DNA from: Ophiostoma sp. CBS 140.51
Taxonomy: Eukaryota; Ascomycota; Sordariomycetes; Ophiostomatales; Ophiostomataceae
Direction: 5' to 3'
Assembly (NCBI GenBank): GCA_029298735.1
Contig: JANSLP010000138.1
Span: 1 to 64,000 of the forward strand
DNA length: 64,000 nt
Below the pieces are notes generated by a model. It worked only from the letters and a program-made list of their open reading frames with translations, was not told the origin of the DNA and did no database searches. The position numbers and the translations under genes were made by a program. Below are positions 25,519 to 37,800 of this stretch, one piece after another (position 1 is the first letter of the stretch; each line of letters begins with the position of its first letter).

Positions 25519-26109
25519 GCATCTCAAACTGTTGCGACAGAACTTGCTACAATACCTCTCTTTATTTTTTTAATATATTTTTTTTGGTTGTCCACTTACG
25601 TACTTTTTGTTGCTTCCCTGCTTCAACTCAACCGCCATTCGCTCCTTCCTCAATAACCATCCCATATATTTTCTGTCCCTTCCTCTCATCCCCGAGTCAA
25701 CATAGGCTCAAAGGGAAGGCACGCTAGTACAAACGCGGAAAGAGCACCCTGAAACAGCTCTCTGCCAGCCGAGCCAGCATACCATCCAGGTACCAGGCTG
25801 CCCACCTCCACTATAGCGCCCGAGCTCTTATCACGAGGCCACTATCTCCAGCCGCCCGCCCATCGTGTGCGAATAGCTCATGACTGCCTGCGACAACATC
25901 CTCTGAACTCTAAACACCCTCGCCGTTGAGCGCAGTACGCTCTCTTACCCCCTTCACCTCTCGACCTCGAGTCTCGTTGTTTGGCTATTTTTTTTTTCAC
26001 TACTTTTAGCGCTACTTTTCGAATAACGCCATCAGCAACAGCTCCGACTTCGACTCTCCTCCTCGTCCATTCACATCTCTTCGCTCGACCTTCGACGACA
26101 TCGACAACT
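25519..26109 (+). promoter_or_regulatory. Leader region of the metallophosphoesterase gene
   Basis: AT-rich at first (25550-25590), then C/T-rich up to the ATG at 26110. It should hold the promoter and 5' UTR. No separate gene was seen. Confidence 0.45.
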
Positions 26110-28245
26110 ATGACGACGGCCACATTTGTAGCAGCGGTAGCTGCTTTCGCTCCTCTAGTGCAGGCGATGCAGCCAGATGCTGTGCCTCCACTGCCGGCAC
26201 CGATGCGACCTCTGCAATGGGGCCAGATCAACTTCCTCCACACAACGGTGCGTCATAGCTTGTTTGCGTCTACTTTGTTAACAGTTGCTAACATATGCTT
26301 GTTCGCGACATTCGCGACATAGGATACACACGGGTGGCATGCAGGACATCTTCAAGAGTGAGTAAGAACCGTTACACATACAGCGATCCTTTACACAAGC
26401 TAACACCAGCTCCTTTCCAGATCCCAATATTCTGCCGACTGGGGCGACTATGTCTCCTTTGCCGACCACATGCGGCAACGTGCCGATGAAGATGGTGTAG
26501 ACCTGCTGCTCGTCGACACGGGCGACCGTGTTGAGGGCAACGGACTGTACGATGCGTCCACGCCCAAGGGCCAGTACACCTACGACATCTTCCGCAACCA
26601 GGACATTGATATCATCTGCTCTGGCAACCACGAGCTCTACCAGGCCGACACGGCCGACCGCGAGCACCACCAGACGGTGCCCAACTTTGCCGGCCACTAC
26701 CTTGCTTCCAACCTCGATTATATCGACTCCAAGACGGGCAAGCAGGTGCCCATGTCAGAGAACCGTTACCGCACCTTTCAGACCAAGCATCAGAAGCTTG
26801 ATATAGTGGCCTTTGGTTTTCTGTTCAACTTTACCGCCAACGCGGCCAACTCGGTCGTGCAGCCTGTGCAACAGACAGTCCAGGAGCCGTGGTTCAAGCA
26901 CGCCATCACCAAAGAGCCGGCCGACCTGTTTGTCGTCATTGGCCATGTTGGCGCGCGCATGGGCGAGCTGCGCGTCATCTACAATGCCATTCGTGCCGCA
27001 AACCCGCACACGCCTATTGCCATCTTTGCGGGACACGCGCACGTCCGTGATGCTGTCCACTTTGATGACCGCGCCGTTGCTATTGCCAGCGGTCGCTACT
27101 TTGAGACCATTGGCTGGATGTCGGTCAGTGGTGTCGACCACACGGAGCATGCTGAAACGAAAAGAGACGCGCCCATCAAGTTTGCCCGTCGCTACATTGA
27201 CAACAATTTGTTGGGTCTCTACTATCACAGCGGCAAGAACGCCACTACCTTCCCGACCGACCACGGCCGCAACGTGACGGCCACCATTGCTGCTGCCCGC
27301 TCCGACCTCGACCTCGAGACACCCTATGGCTGCGCACCCCAAAACTACTGGCTGCAGCGCCGCCCGCACGACCACCCGTCCAGTGTGTTTTCCCTGCTGC
27401 GGAAGCACGTGCTGCCCGAGGCGATTGTGCGCCCCGACCGTGCCGATATCCCCCGTATTGTGCTCATCAACACTGGCGCTATGCGTTTCGACATCTTCCG
27501 TGGTGCCTTCACGCGCGACACGACCTTTATTGTGTCGCCCTTTATCAGCCTGGTGCGATACATCCCCGATGTGCCGTATGCACTGGCTCGGCAGGTGCTG
27601 CCCATCCTCAACCGCTTTGGCCCCATATTGAGCGCCATGGCCGAGGAGGCTGCCGCAACGGGTGTGACAGACCAGACAGAGGCCTGGGCCAACGTTATGG
27701 ACTGGCGCGAGATGGGTGTGCCGGAGCAGTACTCCTTTAGAGAGGAGGAGGCGGACAACGGTGTCGGTGCCGGTGGCAGCATTAAGAATGACCAGAATGC
27801 TGCTCAGAAGCTTCTGTTTGGCCGCAAGGTGGACAGTGACAGTGGCAGTGACGGCGATGATGCCGGTCGCCCGCCGCTTGTTGCCGGTTACACGACATGG
27901 GATGATTTCGGTCTGGACGGCGATGACGCCATCCACGAGCCGCTCCCGCGTTTCCGTTTGCCCAACTGCATCCAGGCCGAGGTCAGCTTCCCCAAGGCAG
28001 AGTCTGAAGTGGCAGCCGAGCCCGAGACGGTCGACTTTGTCTTTTTCGATTTCATCCAAAAGTTTGTGCTGCAGGCCTTGGCCTATGCCGAGCAGAATGC
28101 TGGTGGTGTCGCACCGGACGGCACGACCTACAAGCACTACACAGACGCGGATGTCGAGTCGTACCTCGAGAACAAGTTCACCGACTACTTTGCCGACTGG
28201 GTGAAGAAGAACTGGGGCGACATGTGTGGAGACAACTCTGTATGA
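26110..28245 (+). CDS. Secreted or vacuolar metallophosphoesterase, 5'-nucleotidase-like
   Basis: Exons are 26110-26247, 26323-26357 and 26421-28245, 665 residues. Intron 1 (75 nt) has GTGCGT, CTAAC and TAG. Intron 2 (63 nt) has GTGAGT, CTAAC and CAG. Both keep phase and join to ...NFLHTTDTHGWHAGHLQESQYSADWGDY. The N-terminus MTTATFVAAVAAFAPLVQA is a signal peptide. The calcineurin-like phosphoesterase motifs appear in order: DTHGW (about residue 47), LLLVDTGDRVEGNG (about 90), GNHELYQAD (about 128) and FAGHAHVRD (about 262). A 5'-nucleotidase-type C-terminal half follows, with RIVLINTGAMRFDIFRGAF near residue 420. The order matches the yeast YHR202W family, whose members are vacuolar or secreted and poorly characterised; the substrate is unknown. 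An in-frame ATG upstream (25981) would bury the signal peptide and was not used. Confidence 0.88.
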
Positions 28246-28666
28246 TTTTGTATAGTTGGTAATCTGTGTATACATTGCGAGCGTTCATGTATTTGTTTGA
28301 TTTATTGTTTTCTTGTCGGTGTCCTTCCATGGTTTTTAGGGTACGATACAGTCACAGTCTGTAACTGATTATCAGCATTTTCTTACCATATTTATCAGAA
28401 CATAATATCGTTTTTTCTTGTCACACTTCGACGTGCCGCACATTATATGAAAGGAAGATAGAGCACAATGTAGCAAGACGAGAAATAATTGATATAAAAA
28501 CAAAGTACATAAAAAACATTTGCTAGATCCCTTCTTCCCTGAAGATTTGGGTTGTTCTTTCTAACCCATGACAGTAGTTCGATGCTGTCCTTCTTTTCTC
28601 CTCTCCCCTTCACATTTTTACAATAGTCTATACTTCTTTTCATCTATTTTTCACCACTTCCACCCC
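28246..28666. other. Convergent 3' spacer
   Basis: AT-rich sequence between two genes that end toward each other. It should contain both 3' UTRs and polyadenylation sites. No gene was seen. Confidence 0.6.
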
Positions 28667-30250
28667 CTACTGCGTCTTCTTACCGGCAGCCACTTGGCCC
28701 GTCGGCTTGGAGTACATCCAGAGGGCGCAAAACGCCAGCCAACCGGTGACGGTGGCGCCAATGCCGGTGATCCAGGGCCAGGCGCCCGAGATGACATAGG
28801 ACCGCGGCCACTCGTCGTGGGCCATGTGGCGGACGGAAACAGTAATCTTCTCGTCGAGGTACGTCAGGAGGGGCCGCTTGTAGTCAATCAAGAAGTTGAA
28901 GATGCCGTGCTGGTCGGGCAGCGTGAAAGACGCCGTGTAGACGTTGGCGTCGTCCGACGCCTGCTCGGGGACGACGTGCAGGGGCAGGCGGTGGAAGGGT
29001 GAGAGCATGGAGAACTCGATCTGGAGCTCGTCGTCGGCAGGGACCGTGAAGGGGGTCCACTTGTCCCAGTTGTGCTCCGACAAAGAAACAGAGTAGGTCT
29101 GGCTGTTAGCAAGCGATCAAATCAATTTAGTCACAGAGAGTGTACATACAACATCATTCTTGACCCGGTAGATTTCCGGGTTGGACTCGTTGCTGGCGCC
29201 GGCCTCGTTGAGGTGGTGCTCGATCCAGTTGACACGCAGGACGGCCGTCTCCTGGAAAGCCCAGCCGGTCAGGCGGCGGGCAAACTCGCGGTTGTAGGTG
29301 GGCACAGACTTGGCACCAGCAGTGGGCAGCTTGACCTTGGCGTCGAACCAGGCGTTGGACAGCAGCTCGGCCGAGCCCAGGAGAGCGAAGCGGGCCGAGT
29401 TGCGGGCCTGCAGACCCGAGACAAGCTTCAACTGGGAGCCAGAAGCAAAGAGCTCGTCCGAGACGGCATCAGCCTGCTCATTGGGGTTGTAGCTGTAGGC
29501 GGTGCGTGGGGCAGACAGGATGGGCGCGAGGTAGGGGCTGTCGCCCAAAACATGGCCGACACCGCGGGGGAAAGCCAGGAGCTGCTCGCCGCTGGCGGAC
29601 TCGGGGGTGTCAAAGAGCGACCTGACGCCCGACTTGGCGGCAGGGACGGGCAGCAGTAGGACGTCGTGGAGGTCGGCGGCGGCGCTGGTGTCGTAGTTGA
29701 AGTGGTCGACAACAAGGCCAGTGCGGTCGGTGGGGAGGGCGATGTCGAGCTCGTTCAGGAGGGAGACGATGGACGAGGAGGCAGTGTTGGCGCTGGACAG
29801 GGCGACGAGGATGTTGCCCTCGGAGTTGAGGAACTGCACGAGCAGCTGGGGGGTCAGGTTGGGGCCGAGGCCTACATTGTTAGCGGAGACAAACAGAAGT
29901 GTCACGGTAGGGGGCTGCACGTACCCTTGGCCTTGGTCGGGAAGAAGATGACATGGTCGTAGGCACGCTCGCCGAGACGGAAGAGCGAGACGGAGCTGCT
30001 CTTGGCAGTCTCGTAGGAGACGCTGAATCCACGGCCTGGGGGGGTTAGCTGCTGTAAAACACTTTTGTTGATGTTGATAGGGATAGTTGGGCGCGAACAT
30101 ACCCTCAAGATCGCCGAGGAAGGTCGAGTAGGTGTCCTTGTCGGCAAGGTCGTCGAGAACGGCCAAAAGTCTTGGCCCGGAGACACTGACGGCCTGCACG
30201 GCCGAGACGGCGGCCAGGAGGAGGGAGGCGACTGATGCGAGGAACTTCAT
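28667..30250 (-). CDS. WBP1: Oligosaccharyltransferase subunit WBP1 (OST48 family)
   Basis: Coding is complement(28667-29098, 29150-29871, 29925-30035, 30103-30250), 470 residues. The introns are 51, 53 and 67 nt with GTATGT, GTACGT and GTATGT donors, and all junctions keep phase. The product is the 48 kDa subunit of the ER dolichyl-diphosphooligosaccharide-protein glycosyltransferase, which transfers the N-glycan to nascent chains. Features are an N-terminal signal (MKFLASVASLLLAAVSAVQA), an OST48 luminal domain (VLDDLADKDTYSTFLGDLE; YDHVIFFPTKAKGLGPNLT; IALPTDRTGLVVDHFNYD), a second luminal region (RVKNDVTYSVSLSEHNWDKW), and one transmembrane helix close to the C-terminus (WPWITGIGATVTGWLAFCAL). 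It ends with a short basic cytosolic tail containing GKKTQ, close to the KKxx-type ER retrieval signal of this family. It is divergent from the complex I gene. Confidence 0.95.
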
Positions 30251-30968
30251 GGTGGTTGTGTGTGAGAAGATAAAAAGAGAGATGGGTTTAAGCCAAGAGA
30301 CGACAAAAGCGCCAATTGGAGGTGTTGCACGTTCGAGCGTCGATGGTCAAATCTCGCGATGTTTCTTCGAGGAGGCGCTTTTTGTCGAAAGGAATGTGAG
30401 GTCGAAATAAATCAATTAAAGAGCGCCCTCTCGCACAATAGCGCAAGATAGACGAAGAGAAGAGGAGGCGAAACAATAAAAAAAAGAAATAGGAGTCAAA
30501 CTGCGGCGGCGAGAACACAGCAGACGTCGATGGATTGAAGCTGTTTCGATGAAATAGGGAAAACGGTGTCCCAATGGCTGCCGCCCCCCGAAAGTAGTGC
30601 AAGCCGCGTGTTAACCTTGGAGCTTCCCTTCAGGATACGTATCCAGCAGCTAGCGCGGGCAGCCAGCCGTGTGAGCGTGCCAGGGGTGTTTTGGAGTCAG
30701 CGCGATAAGTGGGGACAGTGCTACTAACATCAGAGCTCTTGCGTACGACGTGCCCAAAGTCCGAAGCTCCAGCTTAGTCATATTAATCCGAGCACAGTTA
30801 ATCCGCGCCTGGCCTTGCGGCTTGTTCCCCTCGAATGGCCGAATCAGCGTTGAGCCAATTGGGCCCAGCTTTTCCGGGCAGAAGCTCGATCTCGAATTGA
30901 CATCGCGAACGACCTCTCTCGACCTCGACCTGTTCACTCCACCACCTCTCACACCCACCACCACCACC
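30251..30968. promoter_or_regulatory. Bidirectional promoter region, WBP1 / complex I 9.5 kDa subunit
   Basis: A 718-bp interval separates the two divergent starts. The side next to the + gene ends in a C/A-rich leader (CACCCACCACCACCACC) directly before the ATG. No gene was seen within it. Confidence 0.5.
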
Positions 30969-31269
30969 ATGTCGTCCACTATCCCCCGCTTCTACGCCGG
31001 CCCCGTCCGCTACATGCGCTGGGCCGCCCGCGAGCGCCCGGCCTACTTCTGGTCGTGCGTCATCGCTGCCGGCGCGCCGCTGTCGTTTGTCATTGCACCG
31101 CCCTTCCGCCGTCTCATTGGCGACGAGAACCCCCCGGCCATTCCCATGACATATCCTAGTGAGTAGCGGAGCTGTCTTTAGTTCTGAATCGTGCAATTCT
31201 AACAGTGTAGTCCCCACCGGCCCGCGGAAACAGCTGTCGGGTTTCGACGACGATGCCAACGACAAGTGA
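30969..31269 (+). CDS. NADH:ubiquinone oxidoreductase 9.5 kDa subunit
   Basis: Exons are 30969-31158 and 31211-31269, 82 residues. The 52-nt intron has GTGAGT, CTAAC at about 31199 and TAG; joining gives ...PAIPMTYPIPTGPRKQLSGFDDD. The protein matches the small accessory subunit of the fungal complex I membrane arm known in Neurospora as the 9.5 kDa subunit (PRFxxxPxxYMRWAAxExPAxFWS at the start, GDxNPPxIPMTYP near residues 51-63). A single hydrophobic helix at about residues 27-45 anchors it in the inner mitochondrial membrane. There is no cleavable presequence, as is usual for this family. Length agrees with fungal homologues. Confidence 0.92.
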
Positions 31270-31839
31270 GCGATCGACGATTGAAGGCGGATGATACGAG
31301 ACGAGCGAGACAATACCACAAATAACCATACAAAACCTACAAAAGACGCCACGGAACTCCATTTATAGCGAAGCATACGACATGGCGGCCAGAAGAAGAA
31401 TGGGCGCAGCCGCAATCCGTGGAACGCCGAACTTGGGAAAGAAAGGGCGCCGAGAAACCCTGTGTACATAAACGACGGTGTTCTTTCTTGAAATACAGAG
31501 GGGGGACAAACCGTAAAGACAAAAAAAACATCATGAACAAAAGTACGGCCATGCCAGGACATGACATGCGTACGAATAGCGTGACTGCAAAGTGATTCTG
31601 GAAATGCGTTTGATATTCTGCCAAAGAGTGTACTCTAAATAAAGACTGGACTTTCCAGAAAACGAAAGAAAGGCTGTCCCGTAAATGTGTGTATGAACAA
31701 ATGCAAAAATGTAACAAAAAAACGCCTCTATGCAATGCTCCCAGTATATATATATACTGCTCCTGTTGGATAATCCAACTCCGTATCGTTTGTTGCCTTG
31801 GTATCACTCCTTTTTCTCTCACGCCGCTTCTCCACCAGT
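31270..31839. other. Convergent 3' spacer
   Basis: The 3' UTRs of the complex I subunit gene and the BEACH gene meet here. It includes a short (TA)n run near 31746-31756. No gene was seen. Confidence 0.55.
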
Positions 31840-34800
31840 CTACTTATCTCTGTGAATCAAACCCCATTCATACTGTGACGTGTTAGTAATTTATTCGCAA
31901 ATAATCATATATCAGACAAGGTGTCGACTTACCACACGCCCGTCGTCGTCGCCCGTGTACACAATCTGCGGCATCGGCGTGATGCATGTAATGGCGGCGT
32001 CCACATTCGCACCATTCTCCGACTTGGGATCGACGTGGTCCAGCCGCCGCACCAGCTCCAACACCCACCACCCTCTTGGGCCGACCGTCTTGCGCCAAAT
32101 ATTGACACGCCCCCGCCGGTGGCCCGTGAACACAAGGTAGTTTTCGAGCCACTCGTTGCCGGCTCCCTCGTAAAAGGCGCATGCGTGCACATAGTCTTCG
32201 GGTCCGCCGTCGCACACGTTCTGGTCGAACAGTAAATCGCCATTGAGCGTGTAGAGAACCACATTGGGGCCCGAGCAGAGCATGATTTCGCCCGTCACGT
32301 CATTGATGCGGGCGCACTCCACGGGCCGTGCACCGGGCAGCTTGCGAATGAACTCGAGCCGGTTCAGATCCCAGAGCATGGCCACGCCGTCCTGGCTGAC
32401 GGTGAGCAGCGTACTAAACGCATTCGAGACAGCCACAGTCGTCACGGGCGTCTTGTGCCCGAAAAGTGAACTGCGTGTAAGCAACTCAACGGGTTTGCCC
32501 GATCCAGACTGCACCACCGCGTACACGGAGACGGCACAGTCCTCGCCGGCCGTGATGAGCGTCTTGGAGTCGGCAAACGCCACGCACGAGATCTGGCCAA
32601 TGTGCAGGTTTTCAAACAGGCCCGCCAGCTTGCGGTTGTCACTATGGTAGAAGCGTACGCTATTGTCCGTGTAGCCCCATTCGAGGTACTTGTCGTAAAA
32701 GGGCGGCAGGTTGAGCCGGAAGGGCGAGGCACACAGCAGACGGTCTAGCTTCGGCACGTAAATCAGTGAAGCAACACGCTCACGGCTCTCCAGGATCGAG
32801 TGCGGGATACGGGCAAGAGAGTCGGCCAACAAGTCAAGCCGTCGGATCGGGCACGCGTCGTGCTCGCGCGCCTGGTGCGGCCGTGAAAACACCTGCCGTG
32901 GCGTCTGGCCGAAGTTATGGATGATGCTCGTGACAATAGCACGCTCTTGCTCATCCTTAATGTTGTCAAGGTCAATGGCGCCGTGGTACGACAGGTGGTG
33001 GAACACGTTGAGGGCTTCGACCGCCGCATCGCCGCGCTGCTTGCTGCCAAACACTAGGTCGATCCACTTGTGCAGGTTTTGCGACACGTACGGGCTCTCC
33101 AGTGCCTCGCGGTGTTTGGCGATAAAGATGTTTGGGTCACCCTTGGCCCACGGCGGCAGCAGCACGTTGTCAATCTTGCTACCATCCTGGCGACGACCGA
33201 AATCGTACCCGTTGATGTTGACCAAGAATTCGGGCAGGCAGAAGAACTCGGGGATCAGTTCACGCACATCGGCGCCGTTGTCATGCGAGGCAGACTTCCA
33301 GGCACCCTCAATCGAATAGAACAGACGGTCGGGATGGTCAAAGTGGCCGCCTTGCAGCAGCAAAAAGGACTGCACAAAGGGCGGCAGGCGGATGAGGTAT
33401 GACGAGACAACCATCGCCGACGAGTAGTGCGTGCCGTAGTGGAACGGTGGCTGCCCCATTTCGGCCAGCGTATTGTAGCGCATAGCAAAATCAGACTGGC
33501 GCTGCAAGGTCTGCGCACCCATGGGCTTGGACAGGTCACGGAACGTAGCCGGGTTGGTCAAGTCCAGCTCGTTGCTGGTGTAGTCCGCCAGCACCCAGGG
33601 AAACACGGGGTACTGTGTCAGGTCGTTGAATGTGCGTCCAGCCATAGTGTTGACGAGCATTAAGTAGTGGAAGTTGGACATCTCGCCCTTCTGCCAGCGT
33701 CTCATAGACGGGCTCCACGGCGACGAGTTGAAGATGCTGCCAAACTTGGAACCGAGCGTCTGCGGTCCTTCTTCCGTGACTCGCAGTCCCTCAAGGCGCC
33801 ACGCGTCTTCGGGGTTGGGCAGTGCGTTTGCCGGCCCGGTTGCGTGCGGGATCTTGCCAATCAGTCGACCATACACGTCGTCCCGCTTCGCATTGTCAAT
33901 CAGGGTCAACAGGTAGCTCCGACCATCGCGGAAGAAGAGCTCGATAGCCACGTCGCGGAAGAGGAACCGGCGCTTTGACACACTGATCACGTCGTACCAC
34001 CGCCAGCTCCGTGACTCTTGCTCGACACCCTGGAAATGCGACTGGCTATTGTTGCCGTTTGCTGCATTGTCCTTGTCGTGGCTGTTGGTGGGCTTTGTGG
34101 CGATAATCTGCGAGTACGGGTCACGCTCATCGGCCGGTGCTTGCCATGCATTGACAATCTCGCCGTCGCGGCACTGGAAGACATTGTCCATGATGTAGAG
34201 TGCATCCTTGCCGACAATGAGAATGCCCTCGCACGCATCGAGACCTATGATGCGGGACACGTTGAAGACATTCTGCACGACATCACCTTGCTCCAAGCGG
34301 CGCATAACCTTTCTGTTCTTGTCCTCGAACCCATCCTCACCGTCCGGCTCGTTAGGGTCATCAATCAGCTCAAAGTCCTCCTCGGGAGCGACGCTGTTGT
34401 CGGCCCCAGGTGCTTTCAGGGTACCTCCGGGAAGGCCGTTCCCATCTGCTCCTTCAGTGATCGAGACAGCGGAGAACGGTTCATTAGGCGGTTCATTAGA
34501 GGCGCTCGGGGTCACCGAAATGCCACCGGCCGGGCTGTTAGTCGTATCGATAGGCCGCAGCGTGGCTGTCGATGGGGCCCACGACGCTGTGGAGGAATTG
34601 GAGGGCACAGTGGCAAGGGCAGGCTGGACCTTTTCGGATGCAGGGGTGCTGTTGCCGCCATTAGGGGCGCCTCCAGCTGGTGTGGGCGTGGATGCTGCGG
34701 CGGCAACGGCGTCTGTGGCCTTCTTCTTGGACTGGAACATGTTCTTGACCCGGTCAGAGGAGTCAGGGAGCAGCCGAAGGCGCATGCGGTTGCGGCCTTC

Positions 34801-37800
34801 TGTGCGATCGAGCTTCCATTTAATCGGAACGCCCGGTGCAGAAAACACGGCGCCAGGGCGTCGCAGGTCGCGTTCCATCTTACTAAACGTGGTGGCCAGG
34901 TACGTCAGGTCATCTTGCTGATCTTGGAGGTGGCGCTGCAGCTTGAAGTGCTCCGTGCCAAAGATACTCTTCATCCACGCGGTATTAGCCATTTCATGGC
35001 GAAGCAGAATGTTGCTACGTTCTTGCGTCTCCAGGTGCCACTGCTTGAGCTTGTCACGGCGACGGGACAGTCGTGCCTTGGTTGAGTCGGCTGCCCTCTG
35101 GTTCTCGCTCGTCACAAAGTCTTCCCAGAACTTGGACATGCCGCCGAGGAAGAAGGCGTCGAGCGACGGCCGGTGTTTGTCAACCCACTCAAGGAACGTT
35201 CCGTCGTCCACTTCGGTCAAGTTGCGGAACGAGCGAGCCAGGTGCAGTTGGTCGGTAGTGGCGCACAAACGGAGAACAGTGGCCGACTCGTTGGTCTTTT
35301 GGACCAGGATGACGCGCCAGATACTGGCTGCTGCCAGGCGGACTGTTACGTCGTGGTCGAGGAGGCGTGCATACAGCTGATAAAACATCAACTTCATGTA
35401 GTACTCGTCCGACGCAACCTCGGTAGACAAGCAGTCAATCAGCACAGAATGCCAGTAGAAGATTCCCTCCAGTACGGGCAGGGCGGGTGCAGCCTCGGTC
35501 TCTGGCTTTTGTAGCCCGCTGCCGTTGTGCTCCATGTCTGCATCGACATCGGCCAGCCGGAAAAGAACAAGCTTGAGGAACGACGTCCTAATCGACATCA
35601 CGGCTTGGTTGCAGAGTCGCACACTCTTAAGCGATGCAACATCAGGCCGGTGGAGGTACTCAAGGATCAGACCCGTAAAGTTCATCAGCGGATCGACTCC
35701 ATTCACAAAGGTGCCGTCAAACGTCGCGTCCACCATGTGCGCAGTGAAGCGTGCCATGTTCGTCAACACCTTGGGCTCGCAGAGAATACGCAAGTCGCGC
35801 TTAATAACCTCCTTAATGCGCGCAATCGTGCTCCGCAGGATGGCCGACTCAAAGTACGCCTGATGCTCCTGGAACGACGGCGGCGTCCGTTGGCCAAGGT
35901 TGAATCCTGGGAACTCCTTACGGACAACGACCTGGTCCACAAAGCCATCGACAATCAGATTCTTCAAGTCGTCCTGCAGTTTGTTGGTTTCCTCCTGCGG
36001 AATGACCACGAGCTGTCTCTTGGGTGAGGCATGCACTGCCAACTTAGCCGTGTGCCACGAGGAGGGTGTAGCCTGTGTTGTGAGCAGGATAAACGACGAT
36101 GATCGGCGTTCGCGAGTCGAGACAGAAGGTCCTGGCCGGCCGGCTGTCGTGTGGATCGACTCGGTGGAGGTGAGCACGGCAGAGTCGGAAGCCACATCGA
36201 CAGTCGACCCTCCAATCGTCGAGTGCAAACTGGAACTGAGACTGGAGTTGATGCTCGATGTACGGACCATAGCCGCCGAGGTGGGTCGCTGTCGAACAAC
36301 AATGTCTGCGCCATCGAACCGAAGAGGCGCATCCTTAGAGTTGAGCTCCGTCTCGGGCGAGAGTGCCTCCATACTAACAACGGCGGGGAAGAGAGCGGAT
36401 GCCAATAGTCGAACATAGTCGGAAGCCAGCGTAAAGTCCCGGAACTCTGGAGACAACGCGTGCAGGTTCGACAGAAACTTCACAATGGAGTCCAAGATGG
36501 TTGCCTTCTCGGGCGCTGCAGCTACAGGGGCCGGCGTTGTAGTGGCAGACGAGACGGCCGGGGAGCTGCTCCCGTCGGCAGGAGGGCTTGGTGCTGCATC
36601 GGTCGCCTTCAAAACATCACCAAGACCCTGCTGCAGCATGGCAACCACAACAAAGAGGGCATCCGGGCAAACTATTTTGGAGCCAGCACCAAATGTGGAA
36701 ATAAGAGACTCAAAGGTCAGTGTCTGCTGGGCGTCGATACCAGCTACATCTTTGCCAAAGAGAATGGCCAGGACGCAAAGCCAGACGCTTGGAACGTCCC
36801 ACCAGTGCTTGAGTCGGTGTGCCATGATATAGAAGCCGCCAGACTTACTGCCAAACTTCTGTGCATAGCTCGTCCCCTGAGTGACAAGAAGACGAGTCAA
36901 AATCCAGCACCCGCTCAATAGCACTCCCAAATCGTCGGACGAGATGAGGCACAGCAGCCACTTGTTGGTGACGGTCCGAGCGAATTTGCGGATGTTGGCA
37001 ACAGTGCCATTTTCGCAGAGGAGTTGCTCGTACAGCTTGAGGATGCGGACGCCGAGCTGCTTCTTGGTCAGGTTCCTGGACTTATCCGCCACTGCAATGG
37101 AGCTGGACTCGGAACCACCGACCCCAGAAGAAGAACCTCCAGTATGGCGCCGCTGCAGACCACTTCCCAGGCTGGCACTGGACCGGCCAGCCGCGCCGAG
37201 TGGCCTCGGTGTCCGGGACAGGTTGGCAGAAGCTGGAGAGTGAAGAGCGTATGTGATATATAGAGCTAGTGACCTATGGACCTCTGCGTTGTAGTTACAG
37301 CGAACGAGGCTTTCAAAAGACTTCAAGAAGTACGGCAGAATCTCCTCTGAGACGGTTTCGACCTTCATAGCGTCGAGAAGGCGTTTGATAATTCTCATCC
37401 GAAGAAGACGCCGGCTGTTGAACTGGTGGAACTTGCTCATCACAGCAAACGAATCAAACTGTTCATAGTACAGCTTTTGTGTGTCTGGCGGCGCCTTCCG
37501 CCAGGTGTCAAAGTCGATGAGAAGAATGCGGTAGGCCAATGGGTTGATGATGAGTGACTCGAGAGGGTTCGCGTGGTCGTAGCCAACAAAGGCCAGGACG
37601 AGCTTGAGCAAACGCAAGCTCGTTTCCTTCCGGTCACCAGTCACAGGTGTCGCCTTCCAGCCAGAGCTTTCGGACGCGAGGGGAGTGGTAGTGATAAGCA
37701 AAGGTGACGAAGAAGGCGCAGTACCCAGTTTGGCACGCAGAAGCATACTCAAGATGGCATAGCCATTGTCTCGTTCCATGGCGTCGCTATTCCTCCAGCT

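Noticed and set aside
26755..28275. 506-codon minus frame
   Set aside because: Antisense shadow of the metallophosphoesterase exon, with no start or domain of its own.
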